A DNA stretch of 42,380 bases from a candidate division KSB1 bacterium (GTDB lineage Bacteria > Zhuqueibacterota > Zhuqueibacteria > JANLFK01 > Oleimicrobiaceae): the NCBI GenBank assembly GCA_034506335.1, contig JAPDPR010000030.1, forward strand, positions 1 to 42,380, given 5' to 3'. Every line of letters starts with the position of its first letter. The stretch's first letter is position 1. Positions 33,108 through 39,416 of this stretch are shown one piece after another. Made by a program: the position numbers and the translations under genes. The notes beneath the pieces are model-generated. The model was not told the DNA's origin and made no database searches. It saw nothing but the letters and a program-made list of their open reading frames with translations.

Positions 33108-33320
33108 GTAGCGTACCACTCCCACCTTCTGACCGGGTCGTCATGCTGCTTCGACCCATCAGGCTGACTTAGCTTCTGGGGCATCCCGCTCCTGATCTGC
33201 TTAGCACCGCAGTCTCATGAGCCACGCAGATACAGCACCAAAGCTCGCCCGCCCCACTCCTTTACCCCGTGCCAGAGTCTCGGCTTCGGAACCCCGCTTC
33301 CATGAGGCGGCAAAGGACCT
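33108..33320 (-). ncRNA. Candidate structured leader or small RNA upstream of sucC
   Basis: This non-coding stretch of about 210 nt lies between a perfect promoter and the terminator-like hairpin on the minus strand. Stems visible by eye include GGGTCG/CGACCC with flanking CTGA/TCAG (33129-33162), TCTGC/GCAGA (33196-33230), and AGCTT..GG pairing with CC..AAGCT (33171-33179 with 33238-33245), which encloses the second stem. I cannot match it to tmRNA, RNase P RNA, SRP RNA or a riboswitch I know. An open frame across it has no conserved sequence. Confidence 0.4.
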
Positions 33321-33326
33321 CGCTTT

Positions 33327-33355
33327 ATTATAACAATTCATTTTACAAATGTCAA
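33327..33355 (-). promoter_or_regulatory. Consensus sigma-70 promoter facing sucC
   Basis: On the minus strand TTGACA (33350-33355), exactly 17 nt, then TATAAT (33327-33332): a perfect consensus in an AT-rich island. Transcription would start near 33320. Confidence 0.88.
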
Positions 33356-33494
33356 GATAAAAATGAAGGAGCTTCAGCGAAGAGCAAACAGGCTCCGGCT
33401 CAATTCCATCGCGCCACTCCATCGGCAAAAGAGCACGCCTGGCTGTCCCTACGGATGAGGACAGCCTGAGATCCTCGAACGCGCTATTTTCTTC

Positions 33495-33523
33495 TTGAAA
33501 ATCTGCCGATGTTTGCATATAAT
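33495..33523 (+). promoter_or_regulatory. Sigma-70 promoter of the phosphofructokinase gene
   Basis: TTGAAA (33495-33500), a 17-nt spacer and TATAAT (33518-33523), about 80 nt upstream of the pfk start. It is divergent from the sucC-facing promoter; the roughly 140 bp between them holds nothing else I can name. Confidence 0.82.
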
Positions 33524-33608
33524 TCAAGTCAATGGAAGGGAGAGGCGGCACTGATCGCCGCCCACACGTTGCAGAACACAGAGACTAGCGTGAGGGAGAT
33601 CGAAAGCC

Positions 33609-34811
33609 ATGAGCAAAACCAGAGGAACTATCGGTATTTTGACTGGAGGTGGAGACGTGCCCGGACTCAACCCCGCCATTCGTGCGGTGACGTTTCGAGC
33701 TCTGCGCGAGGGGTATCGGGTCATCGGCATCCGGCGCGGCTGGGCCGGATTGGTGGACATGGTGCGCGATAAAGACGCCGACAACGGCCACAGCTACCAG
33801 GTGCTGACCGAGGAAATTGTGGACCGCGCCGGGCGCACCGGCGGCACCTTCTTGCACACCTCCCGCACGCGCCCCAGTCACCTGCCCAAGAGCAATGTAC
33901 CTGCGCACTTGCGAGACAAGTACCAGGATGAGATCAACGACGTAACAGAAGAAGTGCTCAAGAACCTGGAGTTTCTGGGCATCGACTGCCTGATCCCCAT
34001 CGGTGGCGACGACACCCTGAGCTATGCGTACCGCCTGCACAAGGAAGGGGTCAAGGTGGTAGCCATCCCCAAGACCATGGACAACGACGTGCCGGGCACC
34101 GACTACTGCATCGGCTTTAGCACGTGCGTGACGCGCACCATCGAGCTCACCCACAAGCTGCGCACCACAGCCGGTTCGCACGAGCGCTTCCTGGTCATCG
34201 AGGTCTTTGGCCGCTACGCGGGCTTTACCGCCATGCTCCCCACTATGGCAGGTGCTGCCGACCGCTGCGTGATTCCGGAATACCCCTTCGACATCGAGCG
34301 CTTGACGGAGCTGCTGGTGGCCGACCGGAAGCATCACCCGAGCAACTACGCGGTGGTCCTGGTCTCCGAAGGTGCTGTGATGACCGACGACAAGGAAATG
34401 TGTTTTGAGAGCGAGGAGGCCGACCAATTCGGGCACAAGAAGCTCGGCGGCGTGGGCGATAAGGTTGCGGCGCGCCTCAAGGAGCTTTCGCCCAAGTATA
34501 ATAACGGTCAGCGCATCAATGTGGTGAACCAACGCCTTGGATACCTGGTACGCTGCGGCGACCCGGACGCCATCGACTCGGTGGTCCCCATGGCCTTCGG
34601 CAACCTCGCCCTGGACCTTGTGTTGAGCAAGTCTTTCGGCCGCCTTGTGAGCCTGCGCAACGGCGTGTACGACAATGTGCCGCTGGATGTGGTGTTCACA
34701 GGCCGCAAGAAGGTGGTGGATGTGGAGAAGTACTACAACACCGAGCGCCTGCGCCCCAAGTACGAGAGCTTTATGCGGCAGCCGATGTTTATTATGACCA
34801 GTGACGTGTAA
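33609..34811 (+). CDS. pfp: 6-phosphofructokinase, group III, PPi-type active site
   Basis: 400-aa PfkA-family enzyme phosphorylating fructose 6-phosphate. The phosphate loop is ILTGGGDVPGLN. The two residues that separate phosphoryl donors read Asp in GGDDT (132-136) and Lys in PKTMDND (154-160). ATP enzymes normally have GGDGS and PGTIDND, so the sequence predicts use of pyrophosphate. Substrate motifs MAGAADRCVIPE and GRYAGF are present. The length and the inserted segments around 83-105 match the longer group III/mixed-substrate type. The ATG at 33609 follows GGGAGAT. It has its own promoter and terminator, so it is a single-gene unit. Donor specificity is inferred from the two residues only. 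Confidence 0.9.
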   Translation: MSKTRGTIGILTGGGDVPGLNPAIRAVTFRALREGYRVIGIRRGWAGLVDMVRDKDADNGHSYQVLTEEIVDRAGRTGGTFLHTSRTRPSHLPKSNVPAHLRDKYQDEINDVTEEVLKNLEFLGIDCLIPIGGDDTLSYAYRLHKEGVKVVAIPKTMDNDVPGTDYCIGFSTCVTRTIELTHKLRTTAGSHERFLVIEVFGRYAGFTAMLPTMAGAADRCVIPEYPFDIERLTELLVADRKHHPSNYAVVLVSEGAVMTDDKEMCFESEEADQFGHKKLGGVGDKVAARLKELSPKYNNGQRINVVNQRLGYLVRCGDPDAIDSVVPMAFGNLALDLVLSKSFGRLVSLRNGVYDNVPLDVVFTGRKKVVDVEKYYNTERLRPKYESFMRQPMFIMTSDV

Positions 34812-34838
34812 GCTCAAGAAACGCTTATCGGTAATGGC

Positions 34839-34865
34839 AAGCCGCCCCACTTTTTGGGGCGGCTT
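34839..34865 (+). terminator. Intrinsic terminator after phosphofructokinase
   Basis: AAGCCGCCCCA and TGGGGCGGCTT form a perfect 11-bp stem around CTTTT, 27 nt after the pfk stop. The T-run after it is short, but the hairpin is symmetrical and may work on both strands. Confidence 0.75.
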
Positions 34866-34913
34866 TGGCGTCTTGGGCCCTTGGGGCATTGGGAAAAGTG
34901 ACCGTGAAAGAGA

Positions 34914-34942
34914 TTGACTTTTTGCCGGTTGTGTGGTATATT
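34914..34942 (+). promoter_or_regulatory. Sigma-70 promoter of the putative defence operon
   Basis: TTGACT (34914-34919), a 17-nt spacer and TATATT (34937-34942), downstream of the pfk terminator and about 320 nt upstream of the helicase ATG. Confidence 0.75.
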
Positions 34943-34948
34943 TCGAAG

Positions 34949-35261
34949 AGCTTCCGCGTAAGAGCGCGCATGCGTGTCTTCGCTGAGTGCGGCTGGAGAG
35001 CGAGAGCGCTTGCGCGCAATAAAGCGTTCGGCTGCGCAGCGATGAGTGCGGTGAACGCTGATGAGAACGACTCGGACGGCCTCCAGGAGCGCCTAGTGAG
35101 ATGAACGTCCCACAGGACGGGGGGTCTTCTTGGACGAAGCGGGATTCGCAATGGCGCAATGCGGGTGGAGCACGGAGCGATCGGTTCCGGGCTCAAGGAC
35201 GAAGACAGGGGCGGCCCTCCATGTGTGGCATGAGCGTCACCTAGGGCCGCGGGGGTAGGCG
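34949..35261 (+). other. Long untranslated leader of the defence operon
   Basis: About 310 nt with no convincing gene. An 8-bp stem GCGGCCCT/AGGGCCGC (35211-35218 with 35243-35250) ends 11 nt before the helicase ATG and abuts its probable ribosome site GGGGGTAGGCG. A 44-codon frame starting at 34970 has no ribosome site and no recognisable sequence. Confidence 0.4.
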
Positions 35262-38200
35262 ATGAATTACCTACCGCGTCAAGGACAAGTCATCACGGGG
35301 ACATTCTTTGCGGAACCCATGCGCGTCGAGAGCGTGCAGCAGCTCACCGAGACCTCGTGGGTTCTGGGTCTGGTAGGGGTGCAAACCGAACGCTTCCGCA
35401 AGGTAACCCTCACTGCCAGCGACTTGCAGGGCCTGCGCATCGTCGACTCACACCCCGTTTACCACGGGGATGGGCGTCTCCTCCGCCTGGGACTGCAGGC
35501 GATCTCTCTCGGTCTTGCATGGGAGTTTGACCCCTTTTTTGGACTGTCTGTATGCCGAGTCGATCCCTTGCCCCATCAGTTGGAGGCGGTCTACGATTAC
35601 CTTTTGAAGCTGCCGCGAGTTCGCTTCTTGCTGGCAGATGATGCGGGCGCGGGCAAGACCATCATGGCCGGCTTGCTAATCCGCGAGCTGCAATTGAGAG
35701 GGCTTGCGGAGCGGATCCTCATCGTGTGCCCGGCCAACCTAAGTTTTCAGTGGCAGCGCGAGCTCAAGGAAAAGTTCGAAGAAAAGTTTCTTGTCCTGAA
35801 AGGCGCCGACATACGCGAGCAGTTCGGCGTCAACCAATGGCTGGAGCAGAAGAAGATCATTGCTTCGCTGGACCTTGCCAAGCGATCTGACATTCTCCCT
35901 GGCCTAAGACAGGTGCACTGGGACATTGTGATTGTCGATGAGGCCCACCGCATGTCGGCCTCCGACGAATCGCATAAGAGCCTCCGCTACAAGCTTGGCG
36001 AGCTGCTGCGGGACACTTCAGATCATTTGGTGCTCCTCACCGCTACACCGCACAAGGGCGACCCTGTCAATTTCTGTCTCTTCCTGCAGTTGCTCGATCG
36101 TGATGCGTATGCTGACGTCCGGTCCATCCAGGAGGCGATGGAGCGCCGGCGGGCCCCGTTCTACCTCCGTCGCACCAAGGAAGCCATGGTCTATTTCCCC
36201 GAGCGGAAGGCAGACGGGACGTGGGTAGCAAAGAGGATATTCACCAAGCGCATCCCCCACACCGTTGGATTTGAGATTGACGGCGCGGAATTCGATCTGT
36301 ATAGGGACATCACCCGCTTCGTGAAGCGCCAAAGCGCCAAGGCGGCCGCGCAAGGCGACGATCCCCGCGCCCGTGCAGTGGGCTTCCTGATGTCCCTCTA
36401 CCAGCGCAGGCTGGCCTCCAGCACTTATGCCATGCGCCACAGCCTCGAAAACCGCGCCCGCCGCCTTGAAGAAGGTCTAAAAAAGGCCCAGGAACTTGTC
36501 AGCCTCGCCCCGCCAGAGCTCCCGGACCCGGAAGAGATCGAGGAGATGGAGGAAAGTGAACGGGAGCACCTGGAGAGGTTGCTCGAAGCCATCACGCTGG
36601 CCGGCAATGCGGAGCAGGTGCGAGAGGAGGTCGCCGAACTCCGCCAACTCGCCGCCCAGGCAGAGGCTGTGGAAGACAGCGACTCCGAGGCAAAATTGTC
36701 GAAACTGAAAGAGCTGCTCCATAGAGAGGGCTTTTTCGACGACCCAGACAAGCGTCTGCTCATTTTCACCGAGTTCAAGGACACGCTCGACTACCTGGTG
36801 GGGAAACTGAAGGGCTGGGGATTCCGCGTCGGCTGCATACATGGCGGCATGAAACCCGGCTCTCGGGACGAGCCGGGCACGCGGCTGTATTCCGAACAGC
36901 AGTTCCGCGAAGGCGCAATCCAAGTGCTGGTGGCCACCGAGGCGGCGGGCGAGGGCATCAACCTCCAGGTCTGCAACATCATGTTCAACTACGATATCCC
37001 CTGGAACCCCAACCGCCTGGAACAGCGCATGGGGCGCATCCATCGGTACGGCCAGCACAAGGACTGCTTGATCTTCAACTTCGTGGCCACCAACACCATC
37101 GAGGGCCGGGTGCTGCAGCGGCTGCTGGAGAAGCTCCAGGCAATCCGCGACGCACTGGACGACGATGCGGTCTTTAACGTCGTTGGCGAAATCCTGCCAG
37201 CGGCTCACGTGGAGCGCATCCTGCGGGACTACTACGCCGGTAAACTCGGCGATGCCGACCTGGAGGAGCGCCTACTCGAGAACGTCGATGAGGGCCGCTT
37301 CCGCGCCATTTGCCAGAATGCCCTCGAGGGCCTGGCCTCCAAGAAGCTCAATCTGGAGATGCTGATTGAGCGCCGGGCTCGCGCCCAGGAACGCCGCGTC
37401 GTGCCGGAGACGGTTGCCCGCTTCATGCGCGAGGCCGCCCCTTATGCTCGGCTTGAGATGAAGGACATCCCCCACCTCCCGCACACGTTTGAGCCAGGCC
37501 GCACGCCACTGCTGCTGCGGGAGTATGAACGGGCGGCGGATTGGAAGCTGCCGCCATTGGCCGCACGCTATCCGCGCTGCTCGACCGATCGTGACACGGC
37601 CGAAAAGAACAACCTGGAATGGGTTACGCCCGGCCACCCACTTTTCGAAGCCGTGCGCAGGCACACCTGTGCCATGGCCGCCGACGCCTTCAGCAGGGGG
37701 GCCTGCTTTTACTCTCTCCAGCACGAGGAGCCGTCGCGCATCGACTTCTACCGCGCCCGCGTGGTGGACGGCCAAGGCCAGGTAGTCCACGAGCGGCTCT
37801 TCGCGGTGGAGGTCACTGCAAGTGGCCAGCCTGCGTTGCGTGAGCCGAATGTTCTCAACAACTTCATCCCCGCCGGCCCGCCGGGCGAACTGCCGCCCGT
37901 CGCATATCAACCTGAGCCGTTAGCGTGGCTCCAGCAGAACGCCTTGCAGCCGTTCCTGGAAGAGATCCGCAAGGAACGAACCGCTGAGGTGGAACGTATC
38001 GCTCGGCACGTTGAGCTGTCGCTGACGGAGCTCATTCAGCGGGCGGACGAGGAGATCGGCAAGGCCCAGGAGGCCATCGACCGGAATGAACCGGGGGCCG
38101 AAGGGCGCCTGGTGCAGGCAGAAAACCGCCACGCCGAACTGCTGGCTCGGCGCGATCGCCGTCGCAAAGAACTGGAACAACAGCGGTCGCTCAGCCTCCA

Positions 38201-38687
38201 GGGTGTGGAACGCATTGCCAGCGCCCTTGTCCTCCCCCACCCGGAACTCCAATCGCCGGAAATTCGGCGGCTCCAGCCCGACGCTAAGACTGAAGCGATC
38301 GCCATGCGCGTGGTCATGGAGTACGAACGGGCACAGGGTCGTGAAGTGTATGATGTCCACGAAAGGGACCTCGGCTACGACGTTACCAGCCTTGACCTGC
38401 GTTCCGGGGAACTGCGCCTAATCGAGGTCAAGGGGTTAACCCACGCGACCGGGACCATCTTCCTTACCCCCAACGAACGCCGCGTGGCCGAAGACCGCCG
38501 GGACTGCTACTGGCTGTACGTCGTCACCAACTGCGGCACTACACCCACGCTGCAGGACCCGGTCAAAGACCCGGCCCGCTTACCCTGGCACGAGGTCACC
38601 AAAGTGGACCACTACTGGCTGCAAGTGACCGCGATGACGGGTCCAATGCGGATACAAGACGATTCCTCGCCCTACGGAGGGCACTGA
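35262..38687 (+). CDS. SNF2/HepA-type helicase with C-terminal DUF3883-like domain
   Basis: 1141-aa superfamily 2 helicase of the kind found in anti-phage islands. Motif I is DDAGAGKT (126-133), motif II DEAH (226-229), motif III LTATPHKGDP, and motif VI QRMGRIHRYGQ (about 588). A long coiled-coil-like acidic segment (LPDPEEIEEMEESEREHLER) separates the two RecA lobes. The C-terminal 110 residues (ERDLGYDVTSLD; LRLIEVKGLTHATG; FLTPNERRVAE) match DUF3883, a domain with a PD-(D/E)xK-like E..D..EVK pattern. The overall design is like DrmD of DISARM, but other DISARM genes are not in the window. The stop overlaps the next start (TGATG). Confidence 0.85.
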   Translation: MNYLPRQGQVITGTFFAEPMRVESVQQLTETSWVLGLVGVQTERFRKVTLTASDLQGLRIVDSHPVYHGDGRLLRLGLQAISLGLAWEFDPFFGLSVCRVDPLPHQLEAVYDYLLKLPRVRFLLADDAGAGKTIMAGLLIRELQLRGLAERILIVCPANLSFQWQRELKEKFEEKFLVLKGADIREQFGVNQWLEQKKIIASLDLAKRSDILPGLRQVHWDIVIVDEAHRMSASDESHKSLRYKLGELLRDTSDHLVLLTATPHKGDPVNFCLFLQLLDRDAYADVRSIQEAMERRRAPFYLRRTKEAMVYFPERKADGTWVAKRIFTKRIPHTVGFEIDGAEFDLYRDITRFVKRQSAKAAAQGDDPRARAVGFLMSLYQRRLASSTYAMRHSLENRARRLEEGLKKAQELVSLAPPELPDPEEIEEMEESEREHLERLLEAITLAGNAEQVREEVAELRQLAAQAEAVEDSDSEAKLSKLKELLHREGFFDDPDKRLLIFTEFKDTLDYLVGKLKGWGFRVGCIHGGMKPGSRDEPGTRLYSEQQFREGAIQVLVATEAAGEGINLQVCNIMFNYDIPWNPNRLEQRMGRIHRYGQHKDCLIFNFVATNTIEGRVLQRLLEKLQAIRDALDDDAVFNVVGEILPAAHVERILRDYYAGKLGDADLEERLLENVDEGRFRAICQNALEGLASKKLNLEMLIERRARAQERRVVPETVARFMREAAPYARLEMKDIPHLPHTFEPGRTPLLLREYERAADWKLPPLAARYPRCSTDRDTAEKNNLEWVTPGHPLFEAVRRHTCAMAADAFSRGACFYSLQHEEPSRIDFYRARVVDGQGQVVHERLFAVEVTASGQPALREPNVLNNFIPAGPPGELPPVAYQPEPLAWLQQNALQPFLEEIRKERTAEVERIARHVELSLTELIQRADEEIGKAQEAIDRNEPGAEGRLVQAENRHAELLARRDRRRKELEQQRSLSLQGVERIASALVLPHPELQSPEIRRLQPDAKTEAIAMRVVMEYERAQGREVYDVHERDLGYDVTSLDLRSGELRLIEVKGLTHATGTIFLTPNERRVAEDRRDCYWLYVVTNCGTTPTLQDPVKDPARLPWHEVTKVDHYWLQVTAMTGPMRIQDDSSPYGGH

Positions 38688-39022
38688 TGGAGACGTCTCA
38701 GTTCGTCTCGCAGGCCATTCTTGAGGAACTGGTGCGCCGCATCGTTGCGGCCGTGCATCCTAAGCGCATCATCCTCTTCGGCTCTGCTGCTCGTGGTCAG
38801 GTAGGCCCACATAGCGACCTGGATCTGCTGGTGGTCATGCCCAACGGAACCCATCGCAGGCGGACCGCGCAGAAAATCCATCAACATTTGGCGGGGATGG
38901 GGATAGCCAAAGATGTTGTGGTGGTGACCGAGCGGGACGTTGAACAGTATGGCGACAACCCTTCGCTTGTACTTTGGCCAGCCCTTCGCGAAGGACGGGA
39001 GCTCTACCATGCCAAGGAGTAG
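38687..39022 (+). CDS. MNT-type nucleotidyltransferase (MNT-HEPN pair)
   Basis: 111-aa minimal nucleotidyltransferase. The catalytic motif GSX10DXD is exact: Gly32-Ser33 then Asp44 and Asp46, in FGSAARGQVGPHSDLDLLV. Proteins of this type pair with HEPN partners and in known cases AMPylate them, acting as antitoxin. The ATG overlaps the helicase stop by 1 nt, and its end overlaps the HEPN gene by 14 nt. It is thus translated as part of the helicase-methylase operon rather than standing beside it. Confidence 0.9.
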   Translation: METSQFVSQAILEELVRRIVAAVHPKRIILFGSAARGQVGPHSDLDLLVVMPNGTHRRRTAQKIHQHLAGMGIAKDVVVVTERDVEQYGDNPSLVLWPALREGRELYHAKE

Positions 39023-39416
39023 GTTGACCCCTGGCTCGCCGCAGGACTGCATGGCCCGCGCCAAGGGTGATCTTGCCTTGGCGAGTGCACCCTTACCCCA
39101 TGGAGGGTTCTACGAAGACCTCTGTTTTCACGCCCAACAGGCCGCGGAAAAGGCCTTGAAAGCCGTCTATGTTACGCGTGGGTGGACATTCCGCTATGTG
39201 CACGACCTTGACGAGCTTGTGACCGGGCTCCGACGCCGTGGCATCAGTATCCCGAGTCACGTTCAAGAAGCAGTGTTCCTCACTGGGTACGCCTTTGAGG
39301 CGCGCTACCCGGGCCTGACCGAGCCGGTGACGGAGGAGGAATACCGCAAGGCCATTGCCGCGGCCAGGCGCGTGGTCGAATGGGCCGAGAGGATAATCCA
39401 AGGAGCGCCCGTATGA
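39009..39416 (+). CDS. HEPN-domain protein (partner of MNT)
   Basis: 135-aa HEPN protein with [19 protein letters not shown] and [16 protein letters not shown], the hallmarks of the PF05168 type, plus a C-terminal helix with [16 protein letters not shown] clear RX4-6H RNase motif is not seen: the Arg-to-His spacing around [10 protein letters not shown] is 7 or 2. So it may be the substrate-binding type and not a toxic RNase. The ATG at 39009 is chosen over the upstream frame because of GGGA upstream and a natural overlap with MNT. The stop overlaps the methylase ATG (ATGA). Confidence 0.88.
   Translation: MPRSRLTPGSPQDCMARAKGDLALASAPLPHGGFYEDLCFHAQQAAEKALKAVYVTRGWTFRYVHDLDELVTGLRRRGISIPSHVQEAVFLTGYAFEARYPGLTEPVTEEEYRKAIAAARRVVEWAERIIQGAPV

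Noticed and set aside
33201-33551. 116-codon minus-strand frame across the sucC promoter
   Set aside because: It spans the perfect promoter and structured leader and has no recognisable sequence or ribosome site.
33585-35159. 524-codon minus-strand frame
   Set aside because: Antisense to phosphofructokinase and crosses its terminator; no family motif.
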